NCBI RefSeq assembly: GCF_047511655.1
Contig: NC_133401.1
Span: forward strand, 17,730,501-17,794,500
Direction of reading: 5' to 3'
DNA: 64,000 nucleotides
Source: Castor canadensis
Taxonomy: Eukaryota; Chordata; Mammalia; Rodentia; Castoridae
The translations under genes were made by a program, and so were the position numbers. The notes beneath the pieces are model-generated. The model did not search any database. It saw nothing but the letters and a program-made list of their open reading frames with translations, and was not told where the DNA came from. Positions 42,731 to 54,157 of this stretch are shown here, in pieces; position 1 is the first letter of the stretch; every line of letters starts with the position of its first letter.

Positions 42731-44127
42731 AAGTAAAATTACAGAGAAGAATACTTGATACCCTACCTGTCTGTCTTCTATAGATACTGATAGTCTATTG
42801 ACCTTTTGGTCGTTGCCCCTGTGTTTTCTTGGACACCTTGGATCCTTAGATCCTGTTGGTAGAGCACTCGGCAAGACGGACATCTCCCAAGCCATGCTGC
42901 CCTCTAAAGCCAGGAGACCTCATCTAGAGGAAGACTGGTGTGAGGAGTGTCAGCACCGAGGTCTCCACTGAGACCCAGGGTGCTGCCTCAGAAACTAGGC
43001 AGAGACAATGACTTCCTCACTGGGAATCTGAGAAGGGGACGGTCACACACTGAGAGGGGTGTGGTGTCCGTGCAGTTGCACATCAGAACAGGAATGAGAG
43101 CTGCTCAGTGGTGGAGTGAGCGGACTGCTTATGTTCCCTCACCTCCTCACTGGGAGGGCTGTGGCACCTCCACCTCTCCAACGTGGTGGCCCTCAGCCCC
43201 AGCTGTACATACAATATCTGGGAAGTTACTGAAAAATCAAACTTCTCCCACCCTCTTACAAAGGCACGTTTTGGTTCCCTACCTTTGGACATGTAAGACT
43301 TGGAGGCAAAGACATGGATGTGGAGAAATCTGGGGCTAGCTCGCTCCCTGTAGGCTCAGAACCAACCAGAACACACAAACACCCCAAAATGAGTCTCACA
43401 GGCATGCAGGTTTGACACAGGCTTCACGTAACCCAGGGCTTACCTGGCCCAGTTCCCATCAGGTGCAATGAGCAGTTCGTGAACACAGCGTGATGGTTCT
43501 TCCCTGACCGAAACTCCCCAGGGAGGCAGTGCTGCAAAGACTCTGAAATAACATAGACTTGGGGCAAATCCCAGCTCTTCTGGCGAGACCAGGGCTTAAC
43601 CTTACACGCTCATCTCTAACGCTGAGCTTTCTGCTTAGCTTGTGTTTAGGGAGCACGTGAGCGCGCTGCTGGTAACACGGAGTATGCGAGGCGCTCAACC
43701 CAAAGGTGCTCACAGTTTGGCTCCTGTTCTCAAGTTTTATCCAGAAACCAGGGTGGGTGCCTGACTCCGATTGTGGTAGGAAGACATGGAAGGCTTCCTG
43801 AGTTCTCATCTGACCTCAGTCTTCGAGAACGAGGAGGGGTTTATCAACGTGAGAGGCAGCACGCATCAGAGTAGCACGTAACTGCCTGGTAGCATGGCAG
43901 AAATAAGATACGACAAGTACTTCGATGTGTTTAGAGAGAGATGCTACGTAGTGGGGGTGGGACAGGCTGCAGGTGAGGTCCAGGTCCCCAGGGCCTCCAG
44001 GACACCCCACTAGAAGCCTCTGTTCAAGCCTGTACGTGGAGATTCATTGGACAGTTTCAGGTGCGGGGGAATGGGATCTGGTTCTCTTTGCTCTGGGCAC
44101 TAGTAACACTTTACTTTTGACTTTATT
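42731..44127. other. SINE-free unique SAE1 intron 2 sequence
   Basis: 1.4 kb with no SINE. A 130-codon open frame at 42947-43339 has no recognised domain and overlaps one on the other strand. 43547-43620 (GGGGCAAATCCCAGCTCTTC) resembles a MIR relic. No gene supported. Confidence 0.5.
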
Positions 44128-44317
44128 TTTTTGCAGTGGTGGCGTTTGAACTCAGGGCCTGCATCTTGAGCCACTCCACCAGTCCTTTTTTTTTGTGACT
44201 TTTTTTTAAGATAGGATCTTGTGAGCTGTTTGCCCAGGCTGGCTTTGAACCACGATCCTCCTGATCTCTGCCTCCTTAGTAGCTAGGATTATAGATGTGA
44301 GCCTCCACCGTCCAGCC
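44128..44317 (-). repeat. B1-ID composite SINE
   Basis: GCAGTGGTGGCGTTTGAACT to GTGAGCCTCCACCGTCCAGC. Confidence 0.91.
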
Positions 44318-44894
44318 TAATAGCACTTTATACCAGTAAAAGAGACCACTATTGTTGGGGCAGATCACTAGTTAGATCTGGAAAGTTTGTTTGGGTAGAT
44401 CACTATTCACTATCTATTACCATTGGCCCAAGGACGGGGAGAAGACCACGTAGAAGGCTGCTTCGGTAGCAAAGGCTGAGGCGCTAGAGGCGACAGGAAG
44501 CGTACTGGTGTGGCAGAGATGATAGAACCCATGGGGGCGTGTGTATGGACGCCTAGGGAAGGTGACACTAGGCCCTGTTTGTAAGCTGTGGTTAGATTGT
44601 CTCACCTAGTTCTTGTGTAGCTCTGGGATCTGCGACCTGTTGCACCATCCCTGTTTTATGGATAAGAGAGCTGAAGGTGGCAAGGAAGTCCTGGACACGG
44701 GTCCCACAGCAGCAGTTGAGGCAGTGTGACTCCCATGCCTGTGTGTGCCTTAGCTCTTCACTGTGTGGCTGTGGGCTGGGAGATTCCAGGGATATGAAGA
44801 CCAGCTTTCTGCTGAGGGTGGCTGGGTGGATGTTGGTGACTGGATGGCCCTTTCAATAGAAGACCCAGGTGGATCAGGAGGAAATGTGCACCAG

Positions 44895-45418
44895 TGTGTT
44901 GGCTACTGTTCATTGCTGTGACAAAGTACCTGAGAAAGCTAACTAAAGGAGGGGAGATTGGTTTTGGCTCCTGGTTTCAGTCCACAATTGTTGGCTCTGT
45001 TACCATTGGCCTGTGGAGAGGTAGAGCGCCCTGGTGGCAGGAGTGTGTGATGGAGGAGGCTGCTCACTTCATGCCTGGTGGCAGGCAGGCAGAGAGACAC
45101 GAAGAGGTTGGGGACACAAAATGCCCTTCAAAGGTACACCCAGTAGCCCCTTTGCTCCAGGCAGTGAGCTCGTGGGCTCATTCGGTGCCCTATGAGCCAC
45201 TGCCTGCCCCAGAGCCCCATCTCTGGACGCTGCACTGGGTTTTTTGTAGTTTTTTCTTTTTTTGGCAGTACAGGGGTTTGAACTCAGTGCCTCACACTTA
45301 CAAGATAGGCACTCTACCACTTGAGCCACACCCCCCTGGCCTTGGATGCTGCACTGGGGTCAAGCCTTTCACAAATGAACCTTTTGCGGGACACTTCGTA
45401 TCCAAACCTTAACGTGGT
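44895..45418. repeat. Old interspersed repeat, family not named
   Basis: Starts GTGTTGGCTACTGTTCATTG plus CTGTGACAAAGTACC and ends GGGACACTTCGTATCCAAAC. I have seen this start and end pair in many mammalian introns but cannot name the family. A reverse ID unit is inserted at 45252-45342. Confidence 0.5.
45252..45342 (-). repeat. ID element
   Basis: GGCAGTACAGGGGTTTGAAC and ACTCTACCACTTGAGCCACA, inserted in an older repeat. Confidence 0.87.
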
Positions 45419-46134
45419 TGGTGTGAGTTGAGAAATGACAGATTTTGGTAGAAACTGGAAGAGACATTGAGCTTATGGAGCCGTGCAAAGGGAAAACCTG
45501 AGTGGTCCTGGTATGGAGTCTTTGGGCCACCAGCACCCGAGATGCATGGAGGCTGGCATGTCTGTGAGAGGAGGAGATGAGAGAGCCAGGATCTGAGAGG
45601 GCAGAGGTGGAGCGCTGCAAGGTGGATATGACCTGTGGGCTGTAGTGGTGACTGACGCTGGTGGAGGAATTCGTGGTAGCGTATTATGTGTGATCTGCGA
45701 ATGCTGACACAGGGTCACTCGGTAGATGGTTAAACCAGGAAGTCAACCAAAGATGTGAAGCCAGCATGAATTGTTCCAGGGCCCTTGCTCCTAATCATTG
45801 TGATGTCCAGTGTCTCAGGACAGAGTGAGACCACTGGAGGAGCAGGCCAGGTGGCCGGAATGGGAGGAGGGCCTGCTCATTATCCTAGCTGAAGGCAGTG
45901 AGTGAGCTGTGGCTGGCTGGAGGAGTTGAGGGGGATTACCTCTGTTGAGCTGGGTCTTGGTGATGGTGGTGAAGTCATTTTCGAGGTTAATGATGTATGA
46001 AGAAATGCCTGTGAGCAGTTTGCACCGTAACCTGCCAGTGGCTGTCCAGGCATTAGTGTCCTCTGTCTGAAACTGTGCTGCTGGCATCCCACTCCACTCC
46101 AGGCCCACTCCTCTCTCCTCTGAGGTGTGGGTTT
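45419..46134. other. Unique SAE1 intron 2 sequence
   Basis: Overlapping open frames on the minus strand (45369-46108) in several frames show no domain and are treated as chance. Confidence 0.5.
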
Positions 46135-46224
46135 TTATTTTAATACTTCTGATCTGGGGATTGAACCAAGGGCCTCATGCACACGAGGTAAGCACTCTAC
46201 GCCTGAAGTATGGTCCAGCCCCTT
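46135..46224 (-). repeat. ID element
   Basis: GATCTGGGGATTGAACCAAG and GTATGGTCCAGCCCCTT. Confidence 0.78.
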
Positions 46225-46664
46225 TGAGCTTTGAGTTTTAAAGTTCATATCAAGCCTACTTAATTCTGTCAGATTTTTTGCACTGTTTTGAGTTTAAGAT
46301 CCCTTGTAAACAAGCATAGGATCCTTAAATTATGTATGTATTTACCTGAATGCTTAAAATTGGGCACACGGTGGGTTCTTATCACTAGTAATTGTTATTC
46401 TTGTTAGTTCCGAATTTAAGAGTGAATTTCCATGATAAACACAAGGGGGCACTCCTTAGCCGTCCTGTTAAAGCCAGCCTTTCAAATCGAGAGCACTGCC
46501 TGTATTCGGCAGGTGGCTGTGTGAACACAATGCAATTTAATGGTAGGGTTTCTATTGTTTTTTTTAATGGTAGGTGTTTTAGCTTTCCTCTAAAGTAGAA
46601 AGGATCATTGTCTTTGGGATTCATTTTTCCAGAATTCAATAGTTAAGAAAAAAATCATTCCTAG

Positions 46665-46838
46665 GTATCTCCGGAGGATCCTGGAGCCCAGTTCCTGATC
46701 CGTACCGGTTCTGTTGGCCGAAATAGGGCTGAAGCCTCTTTGGAGAGAGCCCAGAATCTGAACCCCATGGTGGACGTGAAGGTGGACACCGAGCACATTG
46801 AGAAGAAACCCGAGTCGTTTTTCACCCAGTTTGATGCG
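46665..46838 (+). CDS. SAE1: SAE1 coding exon 3
   Basis: Encodes residues 71-128 in phase 0 to phase 0 (174 bases). It holds the SAE1-typical text VSPEDPGAQFLIRTGSVGRN, with a conserved surface around the adenylation half, and ends SFFTQFDA. The acceptor is ATTCCTAG and the donor GTGAGT. It overlaps no repeat. I recall Asp in human where this copy has His in VDTEHIEKK. That is one conservative-site difference and does not suggest decay. Confidence 0.97.
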
Positions 46839-47717
46839 GTGAGTTTCCTGCAGTGAGTGTCAAAACTGCTTGGAGAGTCAAGCCAGTAGTTGGAAGGTGT
46901 CCTTGAGCAAGAGCCCTAAGTTCCGAGCTTTTCCCTAGGGAGTTTACAGTACAGCACATAAAGAGTTGCTCAGTAGGTCCAGTCTGTTGGACCCGTGGTA
47001 GCTGTTGGTGACGTGCTGTCTGCTGGCTGCTTCTCTGGGCATATGTTCCCCCAGACCAGGCTCGTCTTCCTTCCAGAGTCTTGGCACGCAGCACTTTATA
47101 CAGATTATTGCAAATGTTTTCTCCTAAAAACTAAGCAAGTTGTGCATTCATTTTGGCTGGAAATACCAAACTACAGCTTGTGTTTTGTCTTGGGAAAGAG
47201 CACACCTGATCTCAGTGGGTCTGTCCTTGTGTTTTGCCCAGCCGCCTAGACCACGGGGAACTTGACAAAATCCGTGTAGTCTTAAGACAAACCAGGCACA
47301 TCGGGGGTCATTTGTAGGTACTGCCAAAGCCATGGGAGGAGAGAGAAGTTACATTCCATGTCAGCGTCCCTGACCCCAGGAAAGCTCAGCAGGTCCTGGG
47401 GGACAGCCGCTTGTTTCTGAAGTGAAAGACCTGTTACGTGAGAGGTTCGAATTGGGGCTGGGGAGTTTTTTCCACACTTGCATTTTATAGTTTATGTGGT
47501 CTGCTCAGACATGAGCTTGGAACCATGGATCATCTGTGTTTGTCATTTTTTTCTTTTTTTCTCAGGCCTTTCTATTTTGTAACTCCCTGTCCATTTGGAC
47601 AATAAGTCTTTGCTTCATTTCCTTACATAGTAACCGCATTTGGTTGATTCTAGGTGTCCCTTGAACTTGGAGAGTTAGTGAGAGGGTTTGTTAGGGCAGC
47701 TGCGTGGTGCACTTGTT
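46839..47717. other. Unique SAE1 intron 3 sequence
   Basis: No gene or SINE recognised. Confidence 0.5.
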
Positions 47718-47782
47718 TGTACAATCCTGATCTCAGCCTCCCAAGTAGCTAGGGTTATAGCCTCAAGCCACCAGTGCCCAGC
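47718..47782 (-). repeat. B1-like right fragment
   Basis: TGATCTCAGCCTCCCAAGTA and AGCCACCAGTGCCCAGC. Confidence 0.7.
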
Positions 47783-47957
47783 ACTTTCCTGCCTTTAGGT
47801 GTGATGTTTTCCTTGGGTGGTTGCATCCTTTGAAACACCAAAGGAGCACATTTCTCTAGGGTTACTTTCTATCCAGGCTGCTAGACAGCAGTGAGAGGGT
47901 CTGTCAGCTGCAGTGGTCTTCTGTTCGGGAGAAAGCGTGTGTAGTTTGGAGTTGGCT

Positions 47958-48268
47958 TTTTCTTTTTCTGGCAGTACTGGGGTTTCAACTTAGGGCCTCA
48001 CACTTAGCACTCTACCACTTGAGCTACGCCCCCAGCCCATCCCTTTTTGCTTTAGTTCTCTTTCAGGCAGGGGCTGGTATATTTTGCCCAGACTGGCCCA
48101 AATCACAATCCTTCTACAAAAGCTTCCCAACTAGTTGGATGTGACAGGCTTGTGCCACCCAGCTGAAATGGGGCTCTTGGTAACTTTTTGCTTGAGCCGA
48201 CCTTGACCCATAATCATCCTGATCTCCCAAGTAGCTGGATTACGGGTGTGAGCTACTGTGCCCAGCTA
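47958..48268 (-). repeat. Three-unit SINE (ID-B1-B1 as read on plus)
   Basis: ID arm GGCAGTACTGGGGTTTCAAC. First B1-like unit ends GACAGGCTTGTGCCACCCAG. Second ends GTGTGAGCTACTGTGCCCAG. Confidence 0.83.
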
Positions 48269-48500
48269 TGGTCATAAAGCTCCCAGAAACTTGGTACTCT
48301 GTGCTGTAGAGCTAAGCAGTTTTTAGTATCTCTTACTGGACCGTAACCTGGAGGCCACAGAGAAACTGGTAACTCCACCATCTTGTGGCTTGAGTCAGCA
48401 TGCAAAATCATTTGAACAGTAACCTTTTCTTTTGTTCTGAAATTTAGATAGTTTCACACTGTAGTGTGGACAAATAATCCCAGATTTGTTTATCGCCTTT

Positions 48501-48786
48501 TTTTTTTTGTACCAGGGTTTGAACTGGACCTAGTGCTTGCTAGTTTACTAGTTGGGCACTCACCGCTCCAGTTTCTCTTTCAATTTAGTTATTTTTCAGG
48601 TAAGATTTTGCATTGTTTTGTGTGAGACTGACCTTAGACCTCCATCCTCCTACCTTTGGCAACCACATAGCTGGAACCACAGGCACATGCCACATGCCCA
48701 GCTTACTGATTGAGATGGGGTCTTCAGCCTTCAACTGCTGTCCTTCCAGTCCTTCTAGTTTCTGCCTCCCAAGTAGCTGGGACTTA
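48501..48786 (-). repeat. Three-unit SINE, diverged
   Basis: T run and ACCAGGGTTTGAACTGGACC (ID), then a unit ending GGCACATGCCACATGCCCAG, then one opening TTGAGATGGGGTCTTCAGCC. Confidence 0.78.
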
Positions 48787-48807
48787 ACTTTTTTTTTTCT
48801 CTTGCTC

Positions 48808-49015
48808 TAGATATTGTCGATTTTATTGAGTTTTTCAAAAGGCCAGATTTTTGTTTCACTATTTTTTTTTTTTATTGGTTGGTTGGGGGGCACATGTGGC
48901 ATTTACAGAAGTTCTTACAGTATTATCAAATATATCATACTTGAGTTCATTTCCTCCACCACTGTCCTTTATCATCCTCCCTCCCCCCTGGGATTAACAT
49001 AGTAATCAAAAGAAG
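48808..49015 (-). mobile_element. L1 fragment(s)
   Basis: TTATTGAGTTTTTCAAAAGG then CCAGATTTTTGTTTCAC matches antisense L1 ORF2. The following C-rich part resembles 28977-29050 and may be 3' UTR of the same family. Confidence 0.5.
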
Positions 49016-49065
49016 GGGTGATGGGGGACTCTTAGGACTTTTGGGGCAATTACAAAGTAGTTTTG

Positions 49066-49241
49066 TGCCGGGTACACAGGAGGTGGAGATCAGGAAGATT
49101 GCGGTTTGAAGCCAGCCTGGGCAAATAGTTTGAGAGACCTTATCTCGAAAATACCCGCCACAAAAAAGGACAGGTGGTATGGTTCAAGGTAAAGGCCCTG
49201 AGTTCAAACCCCAGTACCACACACACACAAAAAAAAAACCA
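49066..49241 (+). repeat. B1-ID composite SINE, 5' shortened
   Basis: GGAGGTGGAGATCAGGAAGA, ID arm GGTATGGTTCAAGGTAAAGG, then CAGTACCACACACACACAAA tail. Confidence 0.88.
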
Positions 49242-49409
49242 AGTAGTTCTGCTTCTCTGTACCATACTTGGATTACAACAGCTTTAACTACTGCTAAGTT
49301 ATTTCTGTCTTTTTCATGAGAGTTAGAATGTGGGTCACGTGTGTTCATGGATTGGGGGAACATTCTCTGAATGGCTTCTACTTTCTAGCCAAACACATTT
49401 CTTTTTGTT

Positions 49410-49436
49410 TCTTTTTTTTTTTTTTTTTTTTTTTTG
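49410..49436 (+). repeat. T homopolymer (about 26)
   Basis: An uninterrupted T run, about 195 bases upstream of SAE1 exon 4 and with no SINE body attached. Confidence 0.9.
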
Positions 49437-49629
49437 GTTGTACATTTTCTACACACTGAAACCTGCGACTTCTCTTTTGTCTCCTAATCGTAGCATCCAA
49501 AGAACCTGTTCTACAAAGTTGAACTTGGCCTTACACCTGCCTGGGGAGACTGTTCACTAAGACTTCTGTAAACATCAGGCAGTGCTTCACTTGCACAATT
49601 TACAGCGGCCAGTTTCTTTTTTCCTGCAG

Positions 49630-49772
49630 GTGTGCCTGACTTGCTGCTCCAGGGATGTCATAGTTAAGGTTGACCAAGTCTGTCACCAAAACAGCATCAA
49701 GTTCTTCACTGGAGATGTTTTTGGCTACCATGGATACACATTTGCCAATCTCGGAGAGCATGAGTTTGTAGT
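49630..49772 (+). CDS. SAE1: SAE1 coding exon 4
   Basis: Encodes residues 129-175 plus two bases of codon 176. Contains VCLTCCSRDVIVKVDQ and FFTGDVFGYHGYTFANLGE, continuing the ThiF-like fold. The acceptor is TTTTTTCCTGCAG and the donor is the perfect consensus GTAAGT. Joining to exon 5 makes codon 176 GTG (Val), where I recall Glu in human (FVEEK). An upstream GT would drop the frame, so the GTAAGT choice is strong. Confidence 0.96.
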
Positions 49773-50918
49773 GTAAGTATTGGGAGAGGAGAGGAGATGG
49801 AACACTTCAAAATTTAGTTTTATGTACAGTGGGACATGAACCATGTAAGAAAAGCCCTGACTGTCATGCCTAGAACATTCTGAAACCAAGCTGTTAACAA
49901 CTTACGGAGTCTGGTTTATTATGAGTTTGGAATTGTAGGTGATTAGGCCCCTGCCCTCCAAAGTGATGGGCTGAGTAAGCCTAAGCAAGCAGAGCTCTAT
50001 ACAGTAAAGTCCACCCCTGGATGCTGGGTCTTCTGGACTTCAGGTTTGAACCCATGTCTTCCACGCAGCAAAGGCTTGCTGGTTTGTGTTTGCAAGTTTT
50101 CAGGTTGAGAGAGAGAGAGAGCGTGAATGGGCAGGGAAATGGGTAACCTTGAAGGTACGTTCAACCAAGTCTACCTTGGAAAAGTACCAAGGCCCTGAGA
50201 TTCCTGGGGGCATTGGCAGACCTTACCTCGAGTTTTGAACATTGAGGTTGCACACCTTGCTAACTTACCTGCTGGGCCAGGGGAAAGATGGCAGATAATA
50301 CAGTAGTGTGCAGCTACCTGACTCGTTCTCTTTGGCTTCCCTTGCTAATGCGAGACAGAGAGATGCAGTGTGGTGGGCGGAGCTTCCTCCCAAAAGCCTT
50401 GGGCAAGCCACTGCTAGTTCCCTGGTCTGCACATTTCTTCCCTGTTTGATTGAAGTGGGAGACGTACAGCCACATTCAGGATCCCTCCTAACTCCAGTGC
50501 TCTGTGGCGTTAGGAATATACCGTTCTTTGGACATGTTAAATAGGTAGGCAGAGAACAGGCTGTTACTTTAGCATGGGCTTCTCATAGCAGGAGAAGAGA
50601 GACTTGGCCACTCAGCTCATGATGGCAGGAGAATGTCTTCAGGGCCATCATTTTGCTTGCTGAGGGTTTGTATGTGCTGGCGGTGTGCTGACCAACACAT
50701 ACTGGTTCTTCTGCCATAGTCACGGCAGGATTGCTCTTCCCACAGTGCGGGTAACTTGTCAGAGGGCCAGTGGCAGTGCCAGAATTTGAACCCAGGTCTC
50801 TGACTCCAACAAAGCTTTTACCTTCACATACCATCTTCTGTGAGCTGGTGACATGGTTTTTATTCTAATGACAAGGTTCGTAGGCAGAACTTGATGTCCT
50901 CCCTTTGTCACCCTCCAG
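49773..50918. other. SAE1 intron 4, SINE-free
   Basis: 1.15 kb with no SINE. A short GA run lies near 50108-50121. 50745-50830 (AACTTGTCAGAGGGCCAGTG, GAATTTGAACCCAGGTCTCT) looks like a MIR relic. No extra exon seen. Confidence 0.55.
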
Positions 50919-51018
50919 GGAGAAAACCAAAGTGGCCAAAGTTAGCCAAGGAGTAGAAGATGGACCTGAATCCAAGAGAGCAAAGCTGGACTCAGCTGAG
51001 ACCACCATGGTCAAAAAG
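50919..51018 (+). CDS. SAE1: SAE1 coding exon 5 with GC splice donor
   Basis: Encodes the end of codon 176 to residue 209: EKTKVAKVSQGVEDG, then a lysine-rich hydrophilic stretch (SKRAKLDS) and ETTMVKK. This is the flexible insert between the two parts of the SAE1 adenylation half. The acceptor is CACCCTCCAG. After AAAAAG the genome reads GCACGG, not GT. The nearest GT is five bases on, and using it would shift the frame relative to the next known exon (KVVFCPV in human). Reading through meets TGA after three codons. So a GC-AG intron is the best reading. Exons 6 to 9 are outside the window. Confidence 0.92.
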
Positions 51019-51217
51019 GCACGGTGACCCTCGGGAGCTGAGGGTGGAGACCCTTACTGTGGGTGGGTCTGTACGATTGCAAATGAGAAAAGTAAGCTCA
51101 CCTGACTGGAGAGGGTCGCTGAGCTCCTTCCATCCAATGGGAGGAGGTGGCACAAGGACCGCCAATTTTGACTGACGTCCGGTGTATGGAGTTGTGTCAG
51201 AAAAACTGTTTTTCTCT

Positions 51218-51515
51218 GGGCATAGCAGCTCAAGCCTATAATAGCTACCGGGGAGGCAGAGATTGGGAGGATTGTGGTTTGAGGCCAGCCTGGGCAAAAA
51301 GTTAATGAGACCCCATTTCAGCCAGTGGCTGGGCCGGTGCCTGTCATCCCCCAGTGTAAATAGGAGGATCACAGTGCAGGCTGGCCAGGGCAGAAATCCT
51401 GATCCTGTCTCAAAAATAACAATGCCAAAAGGGCTGGCAGAATGGCTTAAGTAGTAGAGCACCTGCCTAGCAAGCCCAAGGCCCTGAGTTCAATCCCCAC
51501 AACTGGGGACAGAAG
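51218..51515 (+). repeat. Three-unit SINE (B1-B1-ID)
   Basis: Unit one TCTGGGCATAGCAGCTCAAG. Unit two GGCTGGGCCGGTGCCTGTCA. ID arm TGGCTTAAGTAGTAGAGCAC. Lies about 200 bases into SAE1 intron 5. Confidence 0.85.
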
Positions 51516-51636
51516 CCATTATCTTTATACAAAAAAAAAAACAAAACAAAACCAAAAAACCCCTCAGATTCCTAGATGAACCATAGACAAGTTAGTAAGG
51601 TCCTAAGTGGGCAGGAGCCATTGTAAACTTTTAACA

Positions 51637-51720
51637 GCCAGGCTGGGCTGTAGGTCAGTGTCAGTGCTTGCCTTGCATGCACGAGGCCCTGGGTTCAAAC
51701 CCCAGCACCATAAAAGACAA
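51637..51720 (+). repeat. ID element
   Basis: GGCTGGGCTGTAGGTCAGTG and GGGTTCAAACCCCAGCACCA. Confidence 0.85.
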
Positions 51721-51863
51721 AAAGTCAAACCCACAAAAAAACAAACCTTTAGTTGGTTTTTGGTTTCTTAAAAAGTTTTTTCTTTTTCCCCATTCACCAA
51801 ATAACCATTAATAAGAAAAGCCTTCAGCCCTGACAGATGCTATCAGGTTGGGGGGGGGGGTCG

Positions 51864-51914
51864 TGGCACATTCTGGGCAGGCACTCCACCGCTGAGCTGC
51901 ACCACCCCTAGCCA
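51864..51914 (-). repeat. ID fragment next to a G run
   Basis: GGCAGGCACTCCACCGCTGA and GCACCACCCCTAGCC. A run of ten or more G (51850-51860) replaces its missing end. Confidence 0.6.
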
Positions 51915-54157
51915 TGGCGTACACTTTGCCCTGCACACTTCCTAACGTGGTTTATGATAGGGGCTCACCCTCTGTTTGGGTCTGGTACAGTAATTAAACT
52001 CATTTGATAGCAATGAGTGGGAAGGGGTCAGAAGTCCGCAGTTTCTGTCGCTGGTGTTGGAGCAGGGGGTCATGCACTGGAGAGCGCGCTTCGAATGGCT
52101 GAGCCCAGAGGGTTCATGCTTCATGCCGAAGCCCGTGTTTGTTCTCCGCTTTGTAGATTTAAATGTTGAGAAAGAAAACCAGCTGATCAGAATGTCAGGT
52201 TAGAATTGCACTAACGGCGTTCTGAAGAGTTCAGAACCACAAAAGAGACTGCAGAAAACCACAAAAGTGGAACTCTCCAGTCTCCAGTGAGGCAGGCCTG
52301 GAGATTTTCTTTCTCTGACTTTTTCTTTAAGTATTGGACTGGCTTGATACTGTGAGTGTGACACAGGAATTATGAAGCCCTAATTTTATTGTGTATTCAC
52401 AGGGCCATAATTTTCCAGGGTGAACATTGGTGTTTTGGCCAAAACCTAAAATGTGGGTCCTTTTCTTTCTTCCTTTCTGTTTGAGACTGTCTGAAGATCT
52501 TCGTGAGTTTGGTTGGGGGGTGGGGAGAATTGTTAACAAACTGAGGAGGACAAAAGCAGCTTTGTGAGGGCTGTCAGTTTATAAATCACACCCTTATAAG
52601 TGTGACACTTGGCCTTGGTGTGAAGGGTTTTATGGCTATAAGGGCCTTCTCTGATACAGCAAGCCTTTTACATTCAAATGGAGAGAGCCCCAGCTTTGTT
52701 AGCCATTCACAGCTGGAAGTTTCCCTGGAGTCAATTCTGATGGTGCCCACTGGGGTGGATCTGGAGACCTTTTGGGAGTCACCATATGTCACTATGAGGA
52801 GAATGTGAGCTGCCTGAGCAGGCGAGCCGGAGGCCTTGGCCAACCATTCCTCAGGGCTTTACAGGCCCAGGGCTTTTTCTGCCACCTCTTCCTCTGTGGG
52901 GCTGAAGGTATCAAAATACTCCCCAGCTGGCATTGTTAGTCAGCTGTTAGACTTGGGCCCTTCAGCTGGGATTCCAACCCTGAGCCCTTGAGGTCGGGAG
53001 GCGTGCTGTGCATTCCTCCCCACAATCCCTGGCATTCCAGACCTTGGCTTTGTGCAGCCTCACCAAGAGCACTGCTGCAGGAGGGCTGGTCTGGACAGGG
53101 GTTTGGCCATGGCCTTGCCACCTCAGAACACCTCATCTGTTTTGATGGAGATGGCCCTGTGATTGAATTTCTCTGCAGCTCAAAAATACATTGATTCTGG
53201 TTCTACCCTTTTGCCTAAAGAGTACAGAATAACTGGTTGGGTTATGCTCACAGTTCTTAGGATTGGGGGTGGGGAAGCAGCTATTTCCTGTTTCCTGTGA
53301 AAGGCTTCTTGTTAAGAGTCCCCTCCCCCCCGCCCCCTTTTTCCTAGACTCAATCAAATGTTGTAAAAGCCACTTTTGCTTCAACATACAGGTTGTACTC
53401 TTAAATTAGAAACTTTAAAAAACAAAGAGGATAAACAGAGTTTGTGGTTTTCACACCATCTAGGATGACGCTGGGCCTTTGTAGCATAAGTGCATCATGA
53501 TAAATAATAAGGTAGGAGGAAAATGCCTGGCCCAGGCATTTTCCAAAGGGCTCGGTGGTTTGTTTGGTTCCTCTGGTGCCCTGGAGACATCAAAAGGCAG
53601 ATTTCATCAGGATCACCTGATACAGACAGACAGAGCAGATAAAGAGAGAGCCCCGAGGTGCTGGTCAGGAAGGGTCCAGAGGAAGAGTGTGAATCCTTGA
53701 GGGCAGGACAGGTTTGCCAAGCACCTAACTCTGGACCAGTATTCATTCAGTGGCAGATTTAGGAGCAAAGTCCTGCTACTTTCTTCACCCCCAAATAGCC
53801 AGCTCTTTTTTTGAGTCATAGCACCTACTGTGGTGAGGCATTGTTGAGTGCTTGGTGTCTCAGTCTGCCGATGGAGAGCCAGGAGAAGTTAAATGACCTG
53901 TCAGGTCCCCAGCTGCTAAGGAGCGATAGATGTGCAGAGAGGACAGACCAAGACCCCCTGGAGTTTGTAGGATGACTTTGAGGTTTCTGAGGATGATGGG
54001 ATAAAATATGTAAAAATTGGGATCATTCTGGAAAGCCTTCAGAGCAAAAGGCCACCATCATACCCCATGTTGTTGGTCGTTTCTGCCTTGTGAGGGGCTG
54101 CTGGAAATGATTAGATGACAGTGGTGGATCTCAAAGAAGCTTTAAAACACAAAGTAG
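51915..54157. other. SINE-free unique stretch in SAE1 intron 5
   Basis: 2.2 kb without recognisable SINE or gene. Short paired open frames on both strands are chance. 53855-53945 may be a MIR relic (GGAGAAGTTAAATGACCTGT). C and G runs occur near 53321-53335. Confidence 0.5.

Noticed and set aside
42947..43339. 130-codon plus-strand frame in SAE1 intron 2
   Set aside because: No homology recognised, opposing frame present, no splice or promoter context.
51019..51030. A GT donor at 51024 for SAE1 exon 5
   Set aside because: It adds five bases and would break the frame relative to the known next exon. GC at 51019 keeps it.
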